Below are positions 35,141-43,889 of a DNA stretch of 64,000 bases, in pieces; the stretch's first letter is position 1, and every line of letters starts with the position of its first letter. Source of the DNA: Pseudocitrobacter cyperus. GTDB lineage: Bacteria; Pseudomonadota; Gammaproteobacteria; Enterobacterales; Enterobacteriaceae. Both the position numbers and the translations under genes were made by a program. The stretch covers positions 868,001 through 932,000 of the forward strand of contig NZ_JAYMYY010000001.1 in NCBI RefSeq assembly GCF_039889165.1. The letters run 5' to 3'. Below the pieces are notes generated by a model. It saw only the letters and a list, made by a program, of their open reading frames with translations, ran no database searches and had not been told where the DNA came from.

Positions 35141-37669
35141 CTATTTTGCTTTCATCGCCAGCGGATTAAGCGCCAGTTTCTGATACTCATCCACCCAGGA
35201 CGTGTATTTCTCCGGGGCCGCCCATACGCGATAGTGCAAACGCGCCATCGTTACCGGGTCGCTCAACAGCACCAGACGGCGGTCGCGGTTGAGTTTATCC
35301 GGCGTTTCATTCAGCGCCTGCTCAACGTGGCGGTCACGCGCAATTTCCAGGATCTGGCTGGCACGGTGACGCGCCGTCGCCATGGCGGTAGCCAGCGCAT
35401 TATACGACGGATTAAACACCGCATGCATAAACCCATCGTCCAGAGTGCGATTACGGTTCTGTTGCAGATAGGCATCCGTATCAGCCAGCACTTTCGGCGT
35501 GTTGTACTCTTCCGGGATCAGGAACAGCTTCCAGCGTTTAGTACGCAACCCAATTGTCGCTCGGCTTGAAATCACCGACACAAACGGTGACAGGATCAGC
35601 GAGAAGACAATCGGCGCCAGCCAGAACAGGAAACGTAAGTCCAGCCATGCCATGCCGACCGCCCACACCAGGCCCAGCAGCAACTGAGAACCGTGGCGCA
35701 TAAAGGCTTCACCCCACGGCGTGGAGTCATCATCACGCTGCGGCGAGTTCCAGACCACTTCCCAGCCAAGGAAGGCGCTAACCACAAACACGGTGTGGAA
35801 CAGCATACGCACCGGCGCCAACAGCACTGAGAACAGCACTTCCAGCAGCAGGGAAATCGTCACGCGGATGAAACCGCCATACTCTTTCGGCCCCTTGCAC
35901 CACACCAGAATAATACTGAGCAGCTTAGGCAGGAACAGCAGCACCATGGTCGACGCAAACAGGGCTATCGCCAGTTCAGGACGCCACTGCGGCCACACCG
36001 GGAAGAGCTGACGCGGTTGCAGGAAGTACTGCGGTTCGGTCAGCGCATGCACCACCTGTAACGCCGTCGATAATGCCAGGAACAGGAACCACAGCGGCGC
36101 GGAGAGATAAGACATCACGCCGGTCAGGAACACCGCACGGTGAACCGGGTGCATCCCTTTGACCAGGAACAGACGGAAGTTCATCAGGTTACCCTGACAC
36201 CAGCGGCGGTCACGCTTGAGCTCATCCAGCAGGTTCGGCGGCAACTCTTCATAGGAGCCCGGCAGGTCATAGGCAATCCAGACGCCCCACCCTGCACGAC
36301 GCATCAGCGCCGCTTCCACGAAGTCGTGCGACAGAATCGACCCGGCGAAGTTACCGTCGCCCGGCAACGGCGCCAGCGCACAGTGCTCGATAAACGGTTT
36401 CACGCGGATGATGGCGTTATGCCCCCAGTAGTGGGATTCCCCCAACTGCCAGAAGTGTAACCCGGCGGTAAACAGCGGGCCGTAGACCCGCGTGGCAAAC
36501 TGCTGACAGCGGGCATACAGCGTATCCATACCGGACGCGCGCGGCGAGGACTGGATGATCCCGGCGTTCGGGTTCGCTTCCATCAGGCGCACGAGATTGG
36601 TCAGGCAGTCACCGGACATCACCGAGTCGGCATCCAGCACCACCATGTAGCTGTATTCACTGCCCCAGCGACGGCAGAAGTCATCGATGTTGCCGCTTTT
36701 ACGCTTCACGCGACGGCGACGACGGCGGTAGAAAATTTGCCCTTCGCCCTGCACTTCCGCAATCAGTTCCATCCACGCTTTCTGCTCAGCGACGCAGATA
36801 TCCGGGTTGTAACTGTCGCTCAGGATATACACATCAAAGTGCTTCTGCTGACCCGTGGCTTTGACCGACTCCCAGGTTGCGCGCAGACCCGCGAACACGC
36901 GATCGACGTCTTCGTTGCAGATGGGCATGATGAGCGCCGTGCGATGCTCCGGGTTGAGAGGTTCATTGCCCGTCGTCGAGGCCGAGATACTGTATTTATC
37001 CCGGCCAATCAGCAGTTGCAGGAAGCCCATCAGCGCAGTCCAGAACCCGGCGGAGACCCAACAGAACAGCACAGCGAACAGCACGAGGATGCCACTTTGC
37101 AGCAGATACGGCAGTAGCTGCATAAAGGAGACCCACAGATCCTGTCCGACCATATCGGCAGGGTTGATAAACGCCCAACCCTGATATGGCAGAATGGTCT
37201 TCATGTACCAGGTGGCGACGACCGTTTGCGCCAGGGTGAGGATCAGCAAAATATAGCGGCGGATAGAGCCCGTTGTACGCCATTTTTGCTCCCGCTCCTG
37301 CTCTTCTTTCGTCAGGCGAGAGACATAGCGTGGCGTCACGTCACGGCCGCGCAGGCGATCCCAGAAGCGGCCAATCGGGTTGGTGCGCCATGGGTCTGGG
37401 AACATAGAGGAACGTTTCGCTTTCGGCATCGCCTGAAGCTGGGTGCGCCCTTCATCATCTTTGATGAGCTGATCGCCGGCCAGAGAATCTGGCCAGTTTT
37501 GCTCAAGCCTCGCTTTAACGGACGCGAGCGGGGTATCGTCATCACGTTCAAACGTTTGATGATCGCTATCCAGCGCTTCGTGCACGGCTCGCAGGCTGGA
37601 ATCGGGCAGTGCCGATTTTTCCGCCTCCGTGAGCGACAGCGCGTCAATGTACTTCGTTGTCTTATTCAT
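35141..37669 (-). CDS. opgH: Glucan glucosyltransferase OpgH (MdoH)
   Basis: OpgH makes the beta-1,2-glucan backbone of osmoregulated periplasmic glucans from UDP-glucose and threads it through the inner membrane. The start MNKTTKYIDAL gives 842 residues. GT2 motifs are visible (VLDADSVMSGD; EELPPNLLDELKRDRRWCQGN with the QxxRW-like core), with several membrane segments on both sides of the catalytic domain. The opgH start lies inside the opgG end: eight shared bases, ATGAATAA. Confidence 0.97.
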   Translation of the reverse strand: MNKTTKYIDALSLTEAEKSALPDSSLRAVHEALDSDHQTFERDDDTPLASVKARLEQNWPDSLAGDQLIKDDEGRTQLQAMPKAKRSSMFPDPWRTNPIGRFWDRLRGRDVTPRYVSRLTKEEQEREQKWRTTGSIRRYILLILTLAQTVVATWYMKTILPYQGWAFINPADMVGQDLWVSFMQLLPYLLQSGILVLFAVLFCWVSAGFWTALMGFLQLLIGRDKYSISASTTGNEPLNPEHRTALIMPICNEDVDRVFAGLRATWESVKATGQQKHFDVYILSDSYNPDICVAEQKAWMELIAEVQGEGQIFYRRRRRRVKRKSGNIDDFCRRWGSEYSYMVVLDADSVMSGDCLTNLVRLMEANPNAGIIQSSPRASGMDTLYARCQQFATRVYGPLFTAGLHFWQLGESHYWGHNAIIRVKPFIEHCALAPLPGDGNFAGSILSHDFVEAALMRRAGWGVWIAYDLPGSYEELPPNLLDELKRDRRWCQGNLMNFRLFLVKGMHPVHRAVFLTGVMSYLSAPLWFLFLALSTALQVVHALTEPQYFLQPRQLFPVWPQWRPELAIALFASTMVLLFLPKLLSIILVWCKGPKEYGGFIRVTISLLLEVLFSVLLAPVRMLFHTVFVVSAFLGWEVVWNSPQRDDDSTPWGEAFMRHGSQLLLGLVWAVGMAWLDLRFLFWLAPIVFSLILSPFVSVISSRATIGLRTKRWKLFLIPEEYNTPKVLADTDAYLQQNRNRTLDDGFMHAVFNPSYNALATAMATARHRASQILEIARDRHVEQALNETPDKLNRDRRLVLLSDPVTMARLHYRVWAAPEKYTSWVDEYQKLALNPLAMKAK

Positions 37670-39197
37670 TGGCAGGCAACTGATAGCTCCAGGTTTCACT
37701 CAGCGTTTGGTCAGCGTTGACCAGCGCCGCGCGCATTTCAGTGGTTTTCTTCGGATCTTTCACTTTAACACGCAGCATCAAACGCCAGCCTTTGGTGACC
37801 GGGTTGTAGCGCACGCTGTTTTCCACGATTTCACCGTTGTCGCCAATGCTGGCTTGTGAGGTTACTGGTGTATCCTGCGGCAGTTTTTTCATGTCCGCAC
37901 CGGTGAAATCAACCACGAAGGCAAGCGTGCCGTCTGGCTGACGAATCAGGTTGGACTGTTTTACATCACCGGTAGAGCGGCGCGTCTGCATGACATACGC
38001 GTTGTCTGGCGCATGCAGTTTATCTTCGTCGCGGCTGAAGGTGATGCTGTATTTGTAGTTCATCTCTTTACCGGCTTCCGGGAGTTGATCCGGTGTCCAG
38101 TAAGCGACGATGTTATCGTTGGTTTCATCGTTGGTCGGAATTTCAACCAGTTCGACGGTACCTTTACCCCAATCGCCTTTAGGCGTGATCCATGCGCTTG
38201 GGCGCAGGTCATAACGATCGTCGAGATCTTCAAAGCGGGAGAACTGGCGACCACGCTGTAACAGACCAAACCCTTGCGGGTTTTCGGTCGCATAGCTGCT
38301 GACGGCCAGATGTTTCGGGTTATTCAGCGGACGCCAGATCCACTCGCCGTTGCCGGCATGAATCGACAGACCGTTAGAGTCGTGCAGTTCAGGGCGATAG
38401 TTCGTCACCTGCGACGGCTGGTTTGGCCCGAACAGGAACATGCTGGTTAGCGGCGCGACACCCAGTTTGCCGACTTTGTCGCGCAGATAGATTTTGGTCT
38501 GCACATCAACAACGGTGTCACGACCCGGCATGATAACGAAACGGTAAGCACCGGTCGCGCGCGGGGAGTCCAGCAGCGCATAAATCGTCAGACGCTTATC
38601 GGCCGCTTTTGGACGCTCGATCCAGTATTCACGAAAACGCGGAAATTCTTCCCCGGACGGCAGCGCCGTATCGATGGCAAGACCACGCGCAGACAAGCCA
38701 TACACCTGCCCCTGACCCAGGACACGGAAGTAGCTGGCGCCCAGCATGCTAACGATTTCGTCGTTTTTGCCTTTGCTGTTGATAGGATAAAGCACTTTAA
38801 AACCGGCAAAGCCAAGGTCTTTTACCGTGTCTTTATCGTGCTGTACATCACCGAAGTTAAAGTAGTCCGGGTTGTATTTAATTTTGCGTACGGACGTAGC
38901 GGTAACTTCGTTAATGGTAACCGGCGTGTCGAAGTACATACCCTGATGGTAGAACTCGAGCTTAAATGGGGTCTTAACGTTGCTCCAGTAGGCCTTATCG
39001 TGGTTGAACTGAATCTGTTGGTAGTCCGCGTATTTCATCTCGCGGAATACGGAAGGCAGGTTGCTTTTCGGCGCTTCATAGCTCTTCCCGGCCAGTGATT
39101 TCGCCTGCTTTGCAACGTCATCAATGCTAAACGCCCATGCAGATGAAGTACACAGGGACAACATTACGGCAGCGCTTATCCAGCGCATTTTCATCAT
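37662..39197 (-). CDS. opgG: Periplasmic glucan biosynthesis protein OpgG (MdoG)
   Basis: OpgG is the periplasmic partner of OpgH, acting on glucan branches or chain length. Starting at MMKMRWISAAVMLSLCTSSAWA gives 511 residues, the E. coli length, with a clear signal peptide ending at SAWA; ten upstream in-frame codons also exist behind a GGGGGA site, so a longer start is possible. The body is the MdoG family (beta-sandwich, LARGE domain at 30-390). Confidence 0.96.
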   Translation of the reverse strand: MMKMRWISAAVMLSLCTSSAWAFSIDDVAKQAKSLAGKSYEAPKSNLPSVFREMKYADYQQIQFNHDKAYWSNVKTPFKLEFYHQGMYFDTPVTINEVTATSVRKIKYNPDYFNFGDVQHDKDTVKDLGFAGFKVLYPINSKGKNDEIVSMLGASYFRVLGQGQVYGLSARGLAIDTALPSGEEFPRFREYWIERPKAADKRLTIYALLDSPRATGAYRFVIMPGRDTVVDVQTKIYLRDKVGKLGVAPLTSMFLFGPNQPSQVTNYRPELHDSNGLSIHAGNGEWIWRPLNNPKHLAVSSYATENPQGFGLLQRGRQFSRFEDLDDRYDLRPSAWITPKGDWGKGTVELVEIPTNDETNDNIVAYWTPDQLPEAGKEMNYKYSITFSRDEDKLHAPDNAYVMQTRRSTGDVKQSNLIRQPDGTLAFVVDFTGADMKKLPQDTPVTSQASIGDNGEIVENSVRYNPVTKGWRLMLRVKVKDPKKTTEMRAALVNADQTLSETWSYQLPANE

Positions 39198-39467
39198 CTG
39201 TGGTTTATTGTTCATATAGCTAAGCACTTCCCCCTTTGTGTGCTTAAATCGATCCGATCCATTTTACTGGAAACTCAAGCAATCCGACAACATAATCCCC
39301 ATATTGTTCAGCGTAGCGGCTCAGGGAATAAGCAACCGTTAACTGCATTTTGCACTTTGCGTGCTTATCCTGGAGACAGGTACCCGGACTTCGTGTAGGG
39401 TTGCGTCGAATGTAAACTTTATCGCCGCGTGCGGTAAGACGAATAGTCTGAGAATTTAGCTAACTCT

Positions 39468-40619
39468 ATGAATAATGTACCTCCACAGCGCGAATACTTC
39501 CTTGATTCTATCCGCGCATGGCTGATGCTCCTGGGTATCCCTTTTCACATTTCTCTGATTTACTCCAGCCATACCTGGCATGTTAACAGCGTAGACCCCT
39601 CCTGGTGGCTGACCCTGTTTAATGATTTTATTCACGCCTTCCGCATGCAGGTATTTTTTGTCATCTCGGGCTATTTCTCCTACATGCTGTTTCTGCGCTA
39701 TCCACTGAAGAAGTGGTGGAAAGTCCGGGTGGAGCGCGTCGGAATCCCAATGTTAACGGCCATCCCTCTGCTGACGCTGCCGCAATTTCTTATGTTGCAG
39801 CACGTAAAAGGTAAGACGGAGAGCTGGCACACGCTCTCGCTCTATGACAAATATAATACGCTGGTATGGGAACTGGTGTCTCATCTGTGGTTTTTATTGG
39901 TTCTTGTGGTGTTGACCACACTTGGCATCTGGGCATTTAAGGTTATGCAGCGCCGCCAGACACCTGGCCGCTTAGATAATCTTTCGATGGGTAAACTGAC
40001 GCTCTGGTTCCTGCTGCTGGGGGTACTTTACGGGGCTCTCAGACGCACACTGTTCATCGTCTATCCCCCTATTCTAAGCGATGGCTTGTTCAACTTTGCG
40101 GTAATGCAAACGCTGTTTTACGTGCCCTTCTTCGTGCTGGGCGCGCTGGCGTTTATCCATCCGCGTATTAAGGCCCTGTTTACCTCGCCTTCGTGGCCGT
40201 GCGTCATCGCTTCCATTATCGGTTTTATCGCCTATCGCCTGAATCAGCAGTATGGTTCAGGGGATGCGTGGATGTATGAAACTGAATCGGTGATCACAAT
40301 GGTGCTGGGGCTGTGGATGGTTAACGTGGTGTTCTCGCTCGGTCATCGCCTGCTTAATTTCCAGTCCGCACGCGTGACCTATTTCGTGAATGCATCGTTG
40401 TTTATCTATCTGGTGCACCATCCGTTGACCCTGTTTTACGGGGCATGGATCACGCCGAACATCACCTCGAATATTGTCGGCTTTATCACCGGGCTGGTCT
40501 TCGTGATTGGCTGTGCGCTGATACTGTATGAGATCCATCTGCGCATTCCGCTGCTGCGTTTCCTCTTCTCAGGAAAACCGCAGCAGAAAGCTGAAAAAGT
40601 GCAAACGTCCCGTAGTTAA
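39468..40619 (+). CDS. opgC: Glucan succinyltransferase OpgC
   Basis: OpgC adds succinyl groups to periplasmic glucans from the inner membrane. The 383-residue protein has about ten hydrophobic segments and the acyltransferase-3 N-terminus REYFLDSIRAWLMLLGIPFHISLIYSS. Divergent from opgGH across 270 bases, which should contain both promoters. Confidence 0.95.
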   Translation: MNNVPPQREYFLDSIRAWLMLLGIPFHISLIYSSHTWHVNSVDPSWWLTLFNDFIHAFRMQVFFVISGYFSYMLFLRYPLKKWWKVRVERVGIPMLTAIPLLTLPQFLMLQHVKGKTESWHTLSLYDKYNTLVWELVSHLWFLLVLVVLTTLGIWAFKVMQRRQTPGRLDNLSMGKLTLWFLLLGVLYGALRRTLFIVYPPILSDGLFNFAVMQTLFYVPFFVLGALAFIHPRIKALFTSPSWPCVIASIIGFIAYRLNQQYGSGDAWMYETESVITMVLGLWMVNVVFSLGHRLLNFQSARVTYFVNASLFIYLVHHPLTLFYGAWITPNITSNIVGFITGLVFVIGCALILYEIHLRIPLLRFLFSGKPQQKAEKVQTSRS

Positions 40620-40630
40620 TCGACAAAGAA

Positions 40631-40667
40631 AAACGCCTGATACGTTGCGGTATCAGGCGTTTTTTTA
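40631..40667. terminator. Bidirectional terminator between opgC and ymdB
   Basis: ACGCCTGATAC/GTATCAGGCGT-type stem framed by A and T runs, between two convergent genes. Confidence 0.9.
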
Positions 40668-41207
40668 TGCTCCGGCGGCGTCGCCTTGCTGGCTTAAGAG
40701 CCGTTTATACAGGCGGGCGTTTTCGTCATCAAAGCAGACAAACCACACTTTTTCTGGCGTGCGATGAAACGTCAGAAATCGTTCAACCGTATGAAAAGCA
40801 ATCTCTGCGGCTGCCGGTTTAGGATAACCGTACACGCCGGTAGAAATAGCCGGAAAGGCCACGCTTTGGTAGCCATTATCCAGCGCCAGTTGCAAGCTAT
40901 TGCGATAGGCTTCCTCCAGCAGTGAGGCTTCATGCGCATCTCCCCCCTTCCAGACCGGGCCGACGGTATGAATGACCGCTTTTGCCTTCAGGTTGCCAGC
41001 CTGGGTAATCACCGCGTGACCTGGCGGACAGGTTCCCTGCTGTTGGCGTACTAACGCACAAGCTTCTTCTAATGCCGGGCCCGCTGCACGATGAATGGCG
41101 CCATCAACCCCGCCACCGCCCATCAGTGATGGGTTCGCTGCATTGACGATAACATCCACTTCAAGTTGAGTGATATCGCCCTGCAACACCTGAATACGTG
41201 CTGTCAT
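40665..41207 (-). CDS. ymdB: O-acetyl-ADP-ribose deacetylase / RNase III inhibitor YmdB
   Basis: A macrodomain protein of 180 residues that removes acetyl from O-acetyl-ADP-ribose and can inhibit RNase III in E. coli, where it also affects biofilm. The ligand loops VIVNAANPSLMGGGGVDGAIHRAAGP and ISTGVYGYPKPAAAEIA are intact. It borders the curli region on its normal side. Confidence 0.95.
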   Translation of the reverse strand: MTARIQVLQGDITQLEVDVIVNAANPSLMGGGGVDGAIHRAAGPALEEACALVRQQQGTCPPGHAVITQAGNLKAKAVIHTVGPVWKGGDAHEASLLEEAYRNSLQLALDNGYQSVAFPAISTGVYGYPKPAAAEIAFHTVERFLTFHRTPEKVWFVCFDDENARLYKRLLSQQGDAAGA

Positions 41208-41308
41208 GCTGACCTCCTGCCGACCACGAATCTACCATCAAGCATAGACAATAGTGGTGGTTAGCTTACTGGCAAATAATAGAACCCCCGCCCTTTGCGG
41301 GGGAGCCA

Positions 41309-41632
41309 TTATTGATACTGCACGCTGATGACAGCAAGTGTTTTCTGAGTATTCAGCCACGTCAAATTCATCGTGGCGTCTTGCAGATGTTGTGTTTCTC
41401 CCCCTGCAAGCGCACCGACAGAGACGCTCTTGTTACGGCGCTGACCGTCGCGAAAACAGGAAACGTTTACATTATGTGAAGTGGGATTAACAGCACAGGC
41501 CTCTTCCACAATCTGACCGCGGAAGTGGATCACGCCGCTGTTGGTCTGGCGTTCAGTCCCGGCGAAAGCATCAATACAAAAGGCTGGGGTAAGACAGAGC
41601 ATAAACAACGTATTACCGATAAATGCTTTCAT
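41309..41632 (-). CDS. YmdA-like small exported protein
   Basis: A 107-residue protein with a signal peptide (AFIGNTLFMLCLTPAFCIDAFA) and a short mature domain of fimbrial-subunit character: GVIHFRGQIVEEACAVNP with a Cys, and a second Cys in NVNVSCFRDGQ that could form the disulfide seen in pilus folds. It has the position of E. coli ymdA, between csgC and ymdB. Unlike a true pilin, it has no donor-strand tail that I can identify. The role is unknown. Confidence 0.6.
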   Translation of the reverse strand: MKAFIGNTLFMLCLTPAFCIDAFAGTERQTNSGVIHFRGQIVEEACAVNPTSHNVNVSCFRDGQRRNKSVSVGALAGGETQHLQDATMNLTWLNTQKTLAVISVQYQ

Positions 41633-41854
41633 TTTTAGCCTCTCTATAAAGCATCATTCCTGATTGTTGATTACGGTTTGTTATCTCTGCATCTACTCAG
41701 GCTAGCAGCACCCGGGATGTTTTGGCGGCATTCACAATCAGCAGAGGAATTATAAATGGGGTAGTAACCAGAATGCCTTCCCCATGCCGATGGGCATGGT
41801 CTTACAGAGAAGCTATCGGCATTAGACGGGAATACTTTAAAAAAGAAGAGGAGT

Positions 41855-42187
41855 TCAGCTCTTGTGTGGGTTCAGAGACCAGACTTCACTAAGATTAACT
41901 TCCCGACCATCAGAGACACGAACCGTTACGGTAATGTCGTCACCCGGTACGGGAACCAGAATAAGCGTCGCCAGACGCTGGGGTTTTCGCGCCTGAATCA
42001 CTAATATGCTTTTTTGCCTGCTGCGGCTGACCCCCGCAGCGCCCCGACGTTCCGTTTCCATATTTATTTCACACTGGCACTCCACCGGAAGCGTGAGGAT
42101 CGGGCTCACCGTAATTTGATCGCCTTCCTGCTTAGAATCAAAGCTAAGGGTTCCAACAATCATTGCGGCAAAAATTAGACCTGGCAT
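41855..42187 (-). CDS. csgC: Curli assembly inhibitor CsgC
   Basis: CsgC is a periplasmic chaperone that stops CsgA from forming amyloid before export. From MPGLIFAAMIVGTLSFDSKQ the product is 110 residues, the E. coli CsgC length, with an Ig-like fold pattern and the motif CQCEI (CxC, as in E. coli CLCRV) and ITVTVRVSDGREVNLSEVW. In E. coli it ends the csgBAC operon; here it stands alone, divergent from csgD and about 2.8 kb from csgA. Confidence 0.85.
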   Translation of the reverse strand: MPGLIFAAMIVGTLSFDSKQEGDQITVSPILTLPVECQCEINMETERRGAAGVSRSRQKSILVIQARKPQRLATLILVPVPGDDITVTVRVSDGREVNLSEVWSLNPHKS

Positions 42188-42687
42188 ATCTTTAACCTCT
42201 GCAAAGTGTTGCATGTCTCGTCAGGGTTACTCACGCGTTACGCTATGGCTATGAGTTCAATAGGAATTATCCTAAGTTAATATTGATGCAGGTTTAAAAT
42301 CTTGAATATATTATCTCAAATAACATAACAACAACTCAGTTAATTAATAAAAACTTAACTCGCCTCTCAATACTATGTATCTAATGCTTTTTTATTATTT
42401 TTATAAAAATCCTTAGTTTTCAACAAACTAACTATTAATGATTTTTTTAAACCTCATCATTCATCATACGAAACAATTTAAAGAAAAATACATAATCTAA
42501 ATTTACATCTTGTTACATTTTAAAAACTTGTTTAATTAATTATGCCTACCTAAATTTTAGATTAATTCCTATTTCGTAGTAGATTGGCATTGCCGCGTTC
42601 CCTGCGGCCGCCTGAGTGTGGTTGGCGTGTATTTTTAACGTTATATTTCAATAATATAAAATGGCAAATACCTCTCTGGAGTGAACC
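42188..42687. other. AT-rich intergenic region between csgC and csgD
   Basis: 500 bases without a gene, strikingly AT-rich from about 42240 to 42600. In E. coli the long csgD upstream region is a hub for OmpR, H-NS, IHF, MlrA and RpoS control and the leader is a target of many small RNAs; the same is probable here. I could not pick out individual sites with confidence. Confidence 0.6.
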
Positions 42688-43338
42688 ATGAGAATGAATA
42701 AGAATCCGTCCGAGCCGAGATTTCTGTTCCTGATAACAAAGCCGTCATTGCAATCTACGCTTTTACTTCAGGCACTTAAAAAACGGTTCTATAATGAAGT
42801 GACACTTAAACATTGTGACGTCATTGACAGTTCCACAATTGAAGATGGCGACCTTCTTTTATTCGATATGATGTCCCTGGAAGACCATACCTCCCGACAA
42901 TGGTGCCAGGATCTGCAAAACTGCCAGAAAAAGTTTAAAACACTGCTTTTCAATATACCGCCACATTATCATCACCGTGATATTGTCGAATGGCCGATGA
43001 TTAGCGGCATATTTCATACTGAAACCGGCGAAGAAAATTTAATAGAAGGGATCAGAACCGTGTGCCGGGGTGAGAAATTTTTTCCTAAATCGATTAATGA
43101 CTACCTTACACAGCAGCTAAATTTGTCACATCCGCAGTGGAACGAATCCGTTGACCTGACACATCGTGAGAAACAGATCCTCAGCAAGCTTCGACAAGGT
43201 GCCTCCAATATCGAAATCGCCCATCTGCTTTTCATTAGTGAGAACACCGTCAAAACCCATATCTACAATCTGTTTAAAAAACTCTCGGTGAAGAATCGAA
43301 CTCAGGCCGTGTTCTGGGCAAACAAATACCTACGGTGA
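42688..43338 (+). CDS. csgD: Master biofilm regulator CsgD
   Basis: CsgD activates csgBA and cellulose genes. The 216-residue protein has the E. coli length, an N-terminal receiver-like domain and a C-terminal LuxR-type helix-turn-helix: LTHREKQILSKLRQGASNIEIAHLLFISENTVKTHIYNLFKKL. The DNA-binding half is close to E. coli CsgD, the N-terminal half much less so. GGAG precedes the ATG by six bases. It heads csgD-csgE-csgG. Confidence 0.94.
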   Translation: MRMNKNPSEPRFLFLITKPSLQSTLLLQALKKRFYNEVTLKHCDVIDSSTIEDGDLLLFDMMSLEDHTSRQWCQDLQNCQKKFKTLLFNIPPHYHHRDIVEWPMISGIFHTETGEENLIEGIRTVCRGEKFFPKSINDYLTQQLNLSHPQWNESVDLTHREKQILSKLRQGASNIEIAHLLFISENTVKTHIYNLFKKLSVKNRTQAVFWANKYLR

Positions 43339-43343
43339 CTATC

Positions 43344-43724
43344 ATGAAAACCGTTCCTGCATTGGCTGCTATTCTTTTTTTATATCTCACTCCAGCACCG
43401 GCGGCGGAACTTGAAGTCCCTGGATTGATTGTCACACGGGCAGTCACCTCAGTGGGGCAAAAATTCTGTCGAGATTTTAGCGAACACTGGACAGATAATA
43501 AAACTAACCTAATTATTATTGAACGCCCCAGCGCACGCTGGGGCAGTATTATGACTATTCGCTATAATCAGGACATTGTCTTCCAGACAATCGTTTCACC
43601 TGTCATGCGAAATTATGATGCAATTATTTTACAAGCAGTTGCATCCGTTCAGGAAGAAATACAAAAAAGGATTATAAATCAAGCATTATTGCAAACCGGA
43701 GACCTGTCCTCCGACGAATTTTAA
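43344..43724 (+). CDS. csgE: Curli secretion specificity factor CsgE
   Basis: CsgE is a periplasmic adaptor that caps CsgG and delivers CsgA. From MKTVPALAAILF the product has 126 residues; a GTG three codons upstream, overlapping the csgD stop, is possible. A signal ends near APA. The core VPGLIVTRAVTSVGQKF... IIERPSARWGS and the ending INQALLQTGDLSSDEF match CsgE. Confidence 0.9.
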   Translation: MKTVPALAAILFLYLTPAPAAELEVPGLIVTRAVTSVGQKFCRDFSEHWTDNKTNLIIIERPSARWGSIMTIRYNQDIVFQTIVSPVMRNYDAIILQAVASVQEEIQKRIINQALLQTGDLSSDEF

Positions 43725-43792
43725 TTCGCTGTATATTATTTAAAAATAGTCCTTTTGTGTTGTTGTAATTTACAACCCGGAAAATAGTCGTA

Positions 43793-43818
43793 GCGCAATT
43801 AATTATGATTAATTGCGC
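43793..43818. repeat. Perfect inverted repeat in the csgE-csgG gap
   Basis: Eleven-base arms (GCGCAATTAAT and its complement) around a four-base loop. The 165-base gap is where csgF lies in the usual csgDEFG operon. It could be a terminator or attenuator lowering csgG, a protein-binding site, or a scar of rearrangement. Confidence 0.6.
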
Positions 43819-43889
43819 CTGCAACATGTTGTCGTAAATATATCACAGAGGGGTATTTAAATGTCACCATTCAGAGAGGCAAGAACAAG

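Noticed and set aside
43725..43889. Complete loss of csgF
   Set aside because: csgF is missing only from its usual place; a clear homologue with the pore-binding NPNFGGNP motif is at 47118-47522.
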